Of a stretch of 64,000 nucleotides of DNA, positions 11,087 to 18,916 are shown one piece after another. The stretch is from Amycolatopsis azurea DSM 43854 (GTDB lineage Bacteria; Actinomycetota; Actinomycetes; Mycobacteriales; Pseudonocardiaceae): the NCBI RefSeq assembly GCF_001995215.1, contig NZ_MUXN01000018.1:70142-134141 (forward strand), given 5' to 3'. The translations under genes were made by a program, and so were the position numbers. The notes beneath the pieces were generated by a model that saw only the letters and a list, made by a program, of their open reading frames with translations, made no database searches and was not told where the DNA came from. Each line of letters opens with the position of its first letter. Positions within the stretch are counted from its first letter, which is position 1.

Positions 11087-12605
11087 GTTCCTTTTCCACG
11101 GCGGCGAGTTCTGCCTCGGAGCCCTGCACCTTCGGACCCGTGAACCACTTGCGCGCCGAGGCGAACCACCACACCGCCGCCCCGCCGAGTACGACGAGGA
11201 AGGCGATCGGCGTGTAGTTGAAACTGTCGATGGTGACCGGCGATCCCTGCGGGAGCATGAACAGCACGAAGATGAAGCACACCCACACGGTCGCGACGAT
11301 GCCGATCGGCTTGCCCCACTTGCCGAGGTTCCACGGTCCGGGTTCGAAGTCGTCGCCCTTGCGTACCCGCAGGAACACCGGGATCACGTAAGCCACGTAA
11401 AGGCCGACGACCGCGATCGAGGTCACCGCCGCGTAGGCGGTCGCGCTCCACAGGTACGGCAGGGCGAGCAGGAGCGCGCCGCCCGCGGCCAGCCACACCG
11501 CGTTGGTCGGTGTCTGGGTGCGCTTGTTGATGCGGTGCCAGAACCCCGAACCCGGGATCGCGCCGTCCCGGGCGAAGGCGTAGATCATCCGTGAGTTCGC
11601 GGTAACCGAAGCCATCCCGCAGAACAACTGCGCGCCGATGCAGATCAGCAGAAGGAACTTGCCGGTCTGCTCGCCGGTCGCGTCGATGAAGATCTGCGCG
11701 GGCGGCACCCCGGTCTCGGAACCCGCGGCGCCTTCGTAGTCCTGGATGGCGAAGGTGAGACCGATCAGCAGGATCCATCCGGCGACCAGGGAGACGAGGA
11801 TCGAGTTGATGATGCCGCGCGGTCCGGCCTTCGCCGCGTTCTTGGTCTCCTCGGTCATGTGGGCAGAGGCGTCGTAGCCGGTCAGCGTGTACTGCGCGAG
11901 CAGCAAGCCCAGTAAGAAGACATAGACCGGTGACGCCCAGCCGGTGTTGTTCACGAACTCGCCGAAGACGAAGGACGCGTCCTGGTGCTTGGCGGGGACG
12001 ACCACCAGCACCCCGACGATGACCAGTACGCCCACCAGGTGCCACCACACGCTGACGGTGTTCAGGATCGCCACGATCCGCACGCCGAAGGTGTTCAGCA
12101 GGCCGTGGATCACCAGGATGATCGCCAGCAGCAGGATCGTGTTGCCCGGTGTGGCCTCGAAGCCGAACTGCAGGTCGAGGAAGGCGTTGAGGAACAGCGC
12201 CGCGCCGAAGTCGATCCCCGCGGTGACGGCGATCTGCCCGATGAGGTTGAACCAGCCGGTGAACCACGCCCACGCCGCGCCGTTGCGCGGGGCGAGCTTC
12301 GCGGCCCAGTAGTAGAGGCCGCCCGCGGTCGGATAGCTGGAGCAGACCTCGGCCATGCCCAGCCCGACCAGGATGACGAACAGGCCGACCAGCGGCCAGC
12401 CCCAGATCATCGCGGCGGGCCCGCCGGTCTTCATGCCGAACCCGTAGAGGGTCAGGCAGCCGGAGAGGATCGAGATGATCGTGAACGAGACGGCGAAGTT
12501 GGAGAAGGTCGACATCGTGCGCCGGAGTTCCTGCGCGTAGCCGAGCTGGTGGAGCCGGGCACTGTCTTCGTCGGCGGGTTCGGCCTGCTTGTCTGAGACA
12601 TCCAT
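11070..12605 (-). CDS. Amino acid permease, APC superfamily (GABA/choline-type)
   Basis: A 511-residue membrane protein with twelve spans. The N-terminal block LRRTMSTFSNFAVSFTIISI and the segment MAEVCSSYPTAGGLYYWAAKLA are hallmarks of the amino acid/choline transporter branch of the APC superfamily, which includes GABA permeases. The stretch ARDGAIPGSGFWHRINKRTQTPTNA is the usual loop before span 9. It acts in the cytoplasmic membrane as a secondary transporter for an amino acid or amine. It is a single-gene unit reading leftward from a promoter near 12606-12660. Confidence 0.9.
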   Translation of the reverse strand: MDVSDKQAEPADEDSARLHQLGYAQELRRTMSTFSNFAVSFTIISILSGCLTLYGFGMKTGGPAAMIWGWPLVGLFVILVGLGMAEVCSSYPTAGGLYYWAAKLAPRNGAAWAWFTGWFNLIGQIAVTAGIDFGAALFLNAFLDLQFGFEATPGNTILLLAIILVIHGLLNTFGVRIVAILNTVSVWWHLVGVLVIVGVLVVVPAKHQDASFVFGEFVNNTGWASPVYVFLLGLLLAQYTLTGYDASAHMTEETKNAAKAGPRGIINSILVSLVAGWILLIGLTFAIQDYEGAAGSETGVPPAQIFIDATGEQTGKFLLLICIGAQLFCGMASVTANSRMIYAFARDGAIPGSGFWHRINKRTQTPTNAVWLAAGGALLLALPYLWSATAYAAVTSIAVVGLYVAYVIPVFLRVRKGDDFEPGPWNLGKWGKPIGIVATVWVCFIFVLFMLPQGSPVTIDSFNYTPIAFLVVLGGAAVWWFASARKWFTGPKVQGSEAELAAVEKELKELG

Positions 12606-12717
12606 CGGGCACCCACTTAAAAGGTATGCGGACAGACCATTGAGATCCGCCGAAATTAGGCCCGCCCACCTGCGGATGTCAAGGTCTTGTCAAGAACCGC
12701 GCCCGCTGGATGCACAA

Positions 12718-12759
12718 GAACGGCCCGTTCCCGCGAAACTCGCGAGGAACGGACCGTTC
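12718..12759. terminator. Palindrome behind glycerophosphodiesterase gene (family F)
   Basis: Arms 12718-12736 and 12740-12759 (GAACGGCCCGTTCC mirrored as GGAACGGACCGTTC) pair with one mismatch and one bulge, and could extend by a few bases (CAC/GTG). It lies 18 nt past the stop of the leftward phosphodiesterase gene and upstream of the permease start, so it probably ends the former. Confidence 0.65.
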
Positions 12760-12777
12760 GTGGTGCGGTCGAGCGGG

Positions 12778-13896
12778 TCAGCGTCCGCGGAACGCCTTCA
12801 CGGCTTCCAGTGCGGTGTCCGGCTGGTCCGAGAAGTACCCGTCGACACCCGCCTTCAGGAAAGCCTCCTGCTCGGCGAACGCGTCGCCGTACTCGGCGAG
12901 GTTCGCCGACGAGCGCAGGTTCTGCGGGAGGAAGTTGTTCTCGTTGCGGAACGTGTACGGCCCGACCTTCAGTCCGGCCTTGTGCGCGTCGGCCACGAGC
13001 GCGGTCGGCTTGCCCAGTGCGCCGTTCACCACCGGGATGACCTGCGCCTTCTCCGGGCCGAGGTAGTCCGCGTACTTCGAGATCTCCTTCAGGCCCACGG
13101 GCGTGACGAGGTCCGCGTACGTGCGCGGGTCGCCCTTCGCGACGAAGTCGGCCGGAGCGCCGGTCGCCGAGGTCAGCTGGAGCAGCGGCACTCGCACCTG
13201 GCGCGAGAGCTCGATCAGGTTCGACACCTCGAACGACTGGATGATCACCGGCGCCTTCGGGTGGTTGAGCCCGTTGCGCTTGAGCAGCTCGACCAGCTTC
13301 GGCTCGGTCGGGTTCTTGATCGAGGAGAAGTAGGTCGAGTGCTTGACCTCCGGGTAGGTCCCCAGCTCGCGACGCAGTTCGCGGCCGAGGCGGCGCGTCA
13401 GGTCGAGCACCTCCTGGTAGGTGGCGATCTGGTAGCGGCCGTCGTAGACCTTGTTGTTCGGCCGCAGCTGCGGGATCCGCTCGGTCGCGCGGAGGGTCTT
13501 CAGCTCGGCGAGCGTGAAGTCCTCGGTGAACCAGCCGGTGAACGACGTGCCGTCGATGACCTTCGTCGTCTTCCGGTTCGCGAACTCGGGGTGCTTCGCG
13601 ACGTCGGTGGTCCCACCGATCTCGTTCTCGTGGCGAGCGACCAGCTGGCCGTCCTTGGTGGGCACCAGGTCGACGTCGACCCAGTCGACGCCCTGGCGGT
13701 AGGCGAGCTCATACGAGGCGAGCGTGTGCTCCGGGCGGTAGCCGGGGGCGCCGCGGTGTCCGACGATCACCGGCCCATCGTGGCCCTTCGCCAGCGCCGA
13801 CACATCTCGGGCACCCGGCTCGGTGGCGCCCGCCAACCCTGTCACGCTGAGTACGGCGAGTCCGGACAGGGCGAGCACGCCCAGGCGCTTTCGCAT
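12778..13896 (-). CDS. Secreted glycerophosphodiester phosphodiesterase
   Basis: A 372-residue exported enzyme that hydrolyses glycerophosphodiesters to glycerol 3-phosphate and an alcohol, usually for phosphate or carbon scavenging. A signal peptide (MRKRLGVLALSGLAVLSVTGLAGA) precedes VIVGHRGAPGYRPEHTLASY, the HRG...PENT-type catalytic block, and VDVDLVPTKDGQLVARHE with metal-binding Glu/Asp and His. The long insertion and 370-residue size match the periplasmic GlpQ-like class. I choose ATG 13896, which follows AAGAGG; starting at 13938 would put extra residues before the signal peptide. Confidence 0.92.
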   Translation of the reverse strand: MRKRLGVLALSGLAVLSVTGLAGATEPGARDVSALAKGHDGPVIVGHRGAPGYRPEHTLASYELAYRQGVDWVDVDLVPTKDGQLVARHENEIGGTTDVAKHPEFANRKTTKVIDGTSFTGWFTEDFTLAELKTLRATERIPQLRPNNKVYDGRYQIATYQEVLDLTRRLGRELRRELGTYPEVKHSTYFSSIKNPTEPKLVELLKRNGLNHPKAPVIIQSFEVSNLIELSRQVRVPLLQLTSATGAPADFVAKGDPRTYADLVTPVGLKEISKYADYLGPEKAQVIPVVNGALGKPTALVADAHKAGLKVGPYTFRNENNFLPQNLRSSANLAEYGDAFAEQEAFLKAGVDGYFSDQPDTALEAVKAFRGR

Positions 13897-14059
13897 GGTG
13901 GGTAACCTCTTTCGGTTGAACTCGGGGTACCGCGCCACCCTTGACGCAGGAGGCGTCCGGACGGCGAAGTCGGACCGGCGGAGCGCTGACCGCCGGGTGA
14001 ACGCCGGATGGAACCACCCGCTCGAGGACGGCGACGTCTTCGTGGCTCACCGGCCCGGT

Positions 14060-14065
14060 TACCCT
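14060..14065 (+). promoter_or_regulatory. -10 hexamer of purD, leaderless arrangement
   Basis: TACCCT ends 7 nt before the GTG start. That spacing places transcription initiation on or next to the start codon, so no ribosome-binding leader is needed. No convincing -35 is visible. Confidence 0.5.
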
Positions 14066-14072
14066 GTGCTTC

Positions 14073-15335
14073 GTGCGCGTACTGGTAATCGGGTCCGGCG
14101 CCCGTGAGCATGCACTCGTCCTCGCGGTCGCGGAAGACCCTTCCGTCACCGCACTGGCCTGTGCCCCGGGTAACGCCGGCACCTCTTCGGTGGCCGAGCA
14201 GCTCGGCGTGGACGCGGCCGACCCCGAATCGGTCTCCGCCCTCGCCAAGCAGTGGCAGGCGGACCTGGTCGTGGTCGGTCCCGAGGTCCCGCTGGTGGCA
14301 GGCGTCGCCGACGCGGTCCGGAAGGCGGGCATCGCCTGCTTCGGCCCGTCCGCGTCCGCGGCCCGGATCGAGGGCTCGAAGGCGTTCGCGAAGGACGTCA
14401 TGGCGGCCGCGAAGGTGCCGACAGCGCACTGTGAGGTCGTCGACAACCCGGCGCGCCTCGACGCCGCGCTCGGCCGCTTCGGTCCCACCTGGGTGGTCAA
14501 GGACGACGGTCTCGCCGCGGGCAAGGGCGTCGTGGTCACCACGGACGTCGACGTCGCGCGCAAGCACGCCCTGATGCTGCTCGACGGCGGGCACCCGGTG
14601 CTCCTGGAGTCCTTCCTCGACGGCCCCGAGGCCTCTCTGTTCTGCTTCGTCGACGGCCGCACGGTCGTCCCGCTGCTGCCCGCGCAGGACTTCAAGCGCG
14701 TCGGCGACGGCGACGCGGGCCCGAACACCGGCGGCATGGGGGCGTACGCGCCGTTGCCGTGGGCGCCGAAGGACCTGGTCGACGACGTCGTCGAGCGGAT
14801 CGTCCAGCCCGTGGTCGACGAACTCGACAAGCGCGGCGCCACCTTCTCCGGCCTGCTCTACGCCGGGCTCGCGCTGACTTCCGAAGGCCCGCAGGTCATC
14901 GAGTTCAACTGCCGCTTCGGCGACCCGGAGACCCAGGTCGTCCTGGCACTGCTGCGCAGCCCGCTCGGCAAGGTCCTGCACGCGACGGCGACCGGCAAGC
15001 TCGCCGACCTGCCGCCGCTGGACTGGGATTCCGGCGCGGCGGTCACCGTCGTGCTGGCCGCGGACGGCTACCCCGGTAAGCCGAGGACCGGCGACGTCAT
15101 CACCGGTGGCGAGCTCGAAGGCGTGCTCCACGCGGGCACCCGCCGCCGTGACGACGGCGCCGTGGTCTCCTCCGGCGGCCGCGTGCTGTCGGTCGTCGGC
15201 ACCGGCAAGAACCTGAAGGCCGCCCGCAAGGACGCCTACGCGACGGTCGAGAAGGTCCACCTGGCCGGCTCGCACCACCGCACCGACATCGCCCTGCTCG
15301 CCGCCAAGGGAGAGATCGCCACCCCGGTCTCCTGA
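14073..15335 (+). CDS. purD: Phosphoribosylamine-glycine ligase (GAR synthetase)
   Basis: Catalyses the second step of purine synthesis: phosphoribosylamine plus glycine plus ATP to GAR. The 420-residue protein begins [15 protein letters not shown], the PurD N-terminus. It contains the ATP-grasp elements [16 protein letters not shown] and [10 protein letters not shown], the substrate motif [20 protein letters not shown] and the metal-binding [14 protein letters not shown]. The GTG start is the first codon consistent with the family and lies just past a -10 hexamer. It diverges from the phosphodiesterase gene. A weak nested hairpin follows the stop. Confidence 0.98.
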   Translation: MRVLVIGSGAREHALVLAVAEDPSVTALACAPGNAGTSSVAEQLGVDAADPESVSALAKQWQADLVVVGPEVPLVAGVADAVRKAGIACFGPSASAARIEGSKAFAKDVMAAAKVPTAHCEVVDNPARLDAALGRFGPTWVVKDDGLAAGKGVVVTTDVDVARKHALMLLDGGHPVLLESFLDGPEASLFCFVDGRTVVPLLPAQDFKRVGDGDAGPNTGGMGAYAPLPWAPKDLVDDVVERIVQPVVDELDKRGATFSGLLYAGLALTSEGPQVIEFNCRFGDPETQVVLALLRSPLGKVLHATATGKLADLPPLDWDSGAAVTVVLAADGYPGKPRTGDVITGGELEGVLHAGTRRRDDGAVVSSGGRVLSVVGTGKNLKAARKDAYATVEKVHLAGSHHRTDIALLAAKGEIATPVS

Positions 15336-15337
15336 AT

Positions 15338-15393
15338 CCGGGTTTCGTGAATCTCCGACGGAACCGTTCGGGTTCCGGGTGCGTCTAACCCGG
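15338..15393 (+). terminator. Weak nested hairpin after purD
   Basis: CCGGGTT at 15338-15344 pairs with AACCCGG at 15387-15393, enclosing GGAACC/GGTTCC at 15360-15376. It follows the purD stop directly and may slow or end transcription, but there is no T-run. Confidence 0.4.
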
Positions 15394-15474
15394 TATTTCC
15401 TGTGAAGCTTAGGCGCCCGATACATCGGCGTTGGTAGCCTCGACGGGGCGGTTCGAGCGCGCAAGGGGTGGGGA

Positions 15475-15861
15475 ATGGCAGCATCGGGCAAGGTCCAGGA
15501 CCTCACGTCGGCGGTCCCGACGCCGCCGTCGGTGGCCGACATCAGAGTGGATCCGTCGAAACTGCTCGAAGTGGCGAAGATCGTCGAAGAGCAGGTCGAC
15601 GCGCTCCAGGACAAGCTTTTGACGCGGCTCGACCAGCTGCGTATCGACACTCCGGCCAAAGACACCGTGAGCGTGCACTCGACCAGCGTCTGGAACGAGC
15701 TCGTGGCCGACGGCGACCAGTCGTACGCCGCGCAGGTCAAGGCGTACGTGGCCGGTCTGCGGGGACTGGTCAACCAGCTCCGCACGGCGGCCAAGGAGTA
15801 CAAGACCAGTGATGCGGACAAGGCCGCCGCGTTCGGGGACCGTGGTGTACACCGGGCGTAG
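15475..15861 (+). CDS. Small helical protein of a type VII secretion-associated cluster
   Basis: A 128-residue protein without signal peptide or membrane span, rich in Ala, Lys, Asp and Leu, predicted to be mostly helical with heptad-like stretches (LLEVAKIVEEQVDALQDKLL). Size and composition resemble WXG100/ESX-type small proteins, although I see no clear WxG turn (the nearest is SVWNELVADG). It precedes a DUF3558 lipoprotein, a PPE-like protein and EspG in the same direction, which supports a role as secreted partner or chaperoned substrate. The start ATG follows GGGGTGGGGA. Function is inferred from position only. Confidence 0.65.
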   Translation: MAASGKVQDLTSAVPTPPSVADIRVDPSKLLEVAKIVEEQVDALQDKLLTRLDQLRIDTPAKDTVSVHSTSVWNELVADGDQSYAAQVKAYVAGLRGLVNQLRTAAKEYKTSDADKAAAFGDRGVHRA

Positions 15862-16453
15862 GCCTCGTGTGCTGGTCTCCGGCGGGGTGCTCACCCTCGT
15901 GCTGGCCGGATGCGCCACGGACACGGGTGGACAGGCTTTCCCCGACGAACCGGCGCTGGCTTCGGCCACGCAGGGTGCCAAGGCGTCCGCGCTGCCCGCC
16001 AGGCCGTCGGAGCTGAACCTGCAAGGGGCCGATCCGTGCGCCTTGCTCACCGGGCCGCAACTCGACCAGCTCAAGATCAACAGCAAGCCGCGCGCGGCCG
16101 CGGAACCGATCGACGGCCCGACCTGTGTCTTCGACGCGGACGCCGCGGAACCGTTCCACACCTACTACGTCCGCGCGGTCACCGCGGACGTCGAAGAGTG
16201 GTTCACGGGCAAACGCCGCAAGAACAGCATGACGACGGAACCGAAGGCGGTCGGCGGGTTCCCCGCCATCACGAACTACCGCGACGCCGGGAAACCGAGT
16301 GATTGCGAAACGCTCGTCGGTGTCGCGAAAGGGCAGACGCTGGCGGTGCGGGCCGTCACCGTCACCGCCGGCGGGTTCACCATGCCGCAGCTGTGCGAGA
16401 TGTCCGCGCGGGCGGCCGATTCGGCTTTGCAGACCTTGAAAGCACGCAACTAG
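15842..16453 (+). CDS. DUF3558 lipoprotein
   Basis: The product has a lipoprotein signal: basic TGRRPRVL, a hydrophobic stretch and the lipobox VLAGC, then a DUF3558-type domain starting DPCALLTGPQLDQL. Four later cysteines (DPC, PTC, SDC, QLC) have spacings of 29, 60 and 30 residues, fitting two disulfides. It would be anchored on the outer face of the membrane. The start is uncertain: GTG 15842 leaves a normal-length signal, while GTG 15809 or ATG 15812 would lengthen the N-terminus. All overlap the preceding gene. DUF3558 proteins have no firm biochemical role but often accompany type VII secretion genes in this family of actinomycetes. Confidence 0.8.
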   Translation: MVYTGRRPRVLVSGGVLTLVLAGCATDTGGQAFPDEPALASATQGAKASALPARPSELNLQGADPCALLTGPQLDQLKINSKPRAAAEPIDGPTCVFDADAAEPFHTYYVRAVTADVEEWFTGKRRKNSMTTEPKAVGGFPAITNYRDAGKPSDCETLVGVAKGQTLAVRAVTVTAGGFTMPQLCEMSARAADSALQTLKARN

Positions 16454-16463
16454 GGAGGGCGCC

Positions 16464-18140
16464 GTGAACGTTTCCGACCTCGCGGGCAGGCTCCGCGATC
16501 TTCGGTTCGACGGCTACACCGACACCGGGATCGCGACCGAGATCGAGCGTTTCCGCAGCGGCGACGGTACCGGCAGCATCGGCATCGCCGTCGAGGCGCT
16601 GAAGTCCGTCGCGGGCGCGCTCGCCGACACCGACAAGACGCTGCGTGACGAGCTGGGCAAGCTCGGCGTGGAATGGCAGAGCGAGGCGGGTGGCGCCGCC
16701 GGCCAGGTGTTCACCGAGCAGGCAGGCTTCTCCCAGGACGCGAACTCGAAGGTCTCGCACTCCGCGGAGATGATCTTCGCCCAGGGCGAGGCCTTCAACC
16801 GGACGCTGCACAAGCTCCCGGATCCCGAAACGGTCCGGAAGGGCGCGGGCGGGCTGACCATCGGCGACGTCGTGCTGAGCCTCATCGGGTTCGAGACCGA
16901 CCACGCCAAGAGCGTCAGCGCCGCGAACAACGCGCGGGCGCAGGCGCAGGAGGCGTTGAACGACTACGCCAAGACGAGCGGTGAGAACCTGCTGACGACC
17001 GACACGCTGGCCGATCCGCAGGCGATGAACCTGACCCAGAACACGACCGCCGCTTCAGCGGGCGGTGGTCCCGGCCCGCTGAATCTCGCGGGCACGGCCA
17101 CCGACCTGACCCCGGACGGCAGCGTGCGGCCCGCGTCGGCCGCCGTCGAGTCGAAGTACGTGCCGCCGCCCGTACAGACCGCAGGCAACCCGAAGGCGCC
17201 GTCCTACGACGCGCCGACTCCGGCCTACGGCGTCGCCATGGGCGGCGGGGTCGCCCGGAAGACCGGTGCGTCGGCGCCGTCTCAAGGTGGCGCCACGGTT
17301 CCCGCGGCCGCCGCGCCGACCACGCCGTCCGGCACCTCGCGGCCCACGCCGGCGCCGGGCAGCGGCTGGGTGACGCCGAACCGGCCCACCCCGCAGCCCG
17401 AGACGGGCAGGCCGTCGTACCCGGTCACGGGTTCGCCCGCCTCCCCGCCGTTCGTCCCGCCGGGCGCGCCGAACCTGCCCGCCGGTTCCACGAACATCCC
17501 GCCGGGCCAGTCCACCGGGAGCCTGCCGCCGAGCAGCACCACTTCGGCGCAGCCCTTCGGCAAGTCGTTCGGTCCCGGCCCCGGTGCCGAAAGCGCCCTG
17601 GGCAAGGGCCCCGGCTCCACCTCGGGCCCCGGCGTGTTCGGCGGCGTCGGCGGCGGTACCGGTGGCGGCGACCAGGGGCTCGGCAAGGGCCGCTCGGTCG
17701 GCGCCGGACCGCAGGCGCCGATGGCGCCCGGCAACGAGTCCGGCCGCGGCTTCCCCGCCATTCCGAAGGTCACCGGTCCGGCCGCGGGCGATCTGGGTGC
17801 CGGCGCCGCCGCGCTCGGCGCCGGTGTCGCGGGCGGTGCGCTGAGCGGCGACAAGGAACGCGACCGTCGTCCCCGCCAGGAAGGCGGCGCCGTCAAGCCG
17901 ACCCGTCAGCTGCCGATCGGCGAGCTTCCCGAAGAGGAGGCCATGCGGCGCTCGGAGAAGATCGGCGCGAAGCAGCCGAAGCCCGAGTCGAAGTTCATGG
18001 AGCGCGCGGCGACCCAGGACGTCGACGAGGACGCGGAGCACATCAGGCGTTACGGCGTCGACGACAAGGACCTGTTCACCGACGAGCGCATGGTGTCGCC
18101 CGACGTGATCGGTGACCATGGCAACCGGGAAGCGCGCTGA
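16464..18140 (+). CDS. PPE-like type VII secretion substrate with long Pro/Gly-rich tail
   Basis: A 558-residue protein. Residues 1-170 are helical, with WQSEAGG at 71-77 at the WXG-like turn between two long helices. From about 180 to 470 it becomes low-complexity Pro/Gly/Thr/Ser. The C-terminal ~80 residues are charged (PTRQLPIGELPEEEAMRR, then a DEDAEHIRRYG segment). This layout resembles PPE-like or WXG100-fusion proteins exported by ESX systems, and the EspG chaperone gene overlaps its end, as PPE substrates usually need EspG. Secretion is inferred. It starts at GTG 16464 after AGGGAGGGC. Confidence 0.75.
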   Translation: MNVSDLAGRLRDLRFDGYTDTGIATEIERFRSGDGTGSIGIAVEALKSVAGALADTDKTLRDELGKLGVEWQSEAGGAAGQVFTEQAGFSQDANSKVSHSAEMIFAQGEAFNRTLHKLPDPETVRKGAGGLTIGDVVLSLIGFETDHAKSVSAANNARAQAQEALNDYAKTSGENLLTTDTLADPQAMNLTQNTTAASAGGGPGPLNLAGTATDLTPDGSVRPASAAVESKYVPPPVQTAGNPKAPSYDAPTPAYGVAMGGGVARKTGASAPSQGGATVPAAAAPTTPSGTSRPTPAPGSGWVTPNRPTPQPETGRPSYPVTGSPASPPFVPPGAPNLPAGSTNIPPGQSTGSLPPSSTTSAQPFGKSFGPGPGAESALGKGPGSTSGPGVFGGVGGGTGGGDQGLGKGRSVGAGPQAPMAPGNESGRGFPAIPKVTGPAAGDLGAGAAALGAGVAGGALSGDKERDRRPRQEGGAVKPTRQLPIGELPEEEAMRRSEKIGAKQPKPESKFMERAATQDVDEDAEHIRRYGVDDKDLFTDERMVSPDVIGDHGNREAR

Positions 18141-18915
18141 ACCTGTGCCGAACGACAACGGCAGCCTGGTGCTGTCCGCACTCGAGTTCGAAATGCTCTG
18201 GGAAGCCGAACGGCTGCCCCGCCGCCATGTCGCACTCGACGTGCCGAGCCCCGGAACGACCCATACGGAGCGGGCGGCACTGATCGAAGAGGCCTGGGAA
18301 TCCCTGCGCGCGCGAGGTCTCGCGCGGGGACACCAGGCGTCGGGCGAGCTGGTCGACATGCTGAACCTGTTCGCGACCCCCCGGTTCGCGATCGACGTCT
18401 GGGTGTGGACCGACCGCGAGATCAAGGGCCAGGCGGTCAGCGTCGGCAACCAGGCGCTGCTCGGCGTGATCGACGAGGGTCAGGTGTGGCTGATCCCGGC
18501 CCGCGAAGGCTCCCTCGCCGAAGCCGCCGTCTCGGTCGCGGGCGACCTCGGTCCCGGCGTCGGCCAGTCGATCAGCATCCCGCACGACCTCCTCGTCCAG
18601 GCCGACGCCTCCGCCCGCGGTGACGCGAAAGCGATGGTCACCGCACTGGAAGACCTGGACGTGCCCCTGTGGCAGGCCCAGGAGGTGGCGGGCATGCTGC
18701 TCGGCCAGGAGGCACGCGGCCAGTTCGGTGTCGAACGCGCGGGCCGCGACGGCCGCCCCCGGCGCGCGGGCAGCGTCGTCGCCTTCTACGACACGGACGC
18801 GGGGCGGTACCTGTTCCAGGTCGCGCGGAACCGTGACGGGCGGGACTGGGCGACCATCACCCCGGCGGACAACCAGCTGCTGGCGACGCGGATCCGGGAA
18901 GTCGCCGACTTCTGA
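18118..18915 (+). CDS. ESX secretion-associated protein EspG family
   Basis: A 265-residue cytoplasmic protein whose pattern LVLSALEFEMLWEAERLPRR followed by the HTERAALIEEAWESLRARGL helix matches the EspG family (PF14011). EspG proteins bind PPE-type substrates and keep them soluble until export. The gene overlaps the 3' end of the PPE-like gene by 23 bases, implying co-translation with its probable client. The start ATG has no strong ribosome site, consistent with coupling. It ends one base before the convergent kinase gene. The family call is from recognised sequence style and context. Confidence 0.8.
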   Translation: MATGKRAEPVPNDNGSLVLSALEFEMLWEAERLPRRHVALDVPSPGTTHTERAALIEEAWESLRARGLARGHQASGELVDMLNLFATPRFAIDVWVWTDREIKGQAVSVGNQALLGVIDEGQVWLIPAREGSLAEAAVSVAGDLGPGVGQSISIPHDLLVQADASARGDAKAMVTALEDLDVPLWQAQEVAGMLLGQEARGQFGVERAGRDGRPRRAGSVVAFYDTDAGRYLFQVARNRDGRDWATITPADNQLLATRIREVADF

Positions 18916-18916
18916 C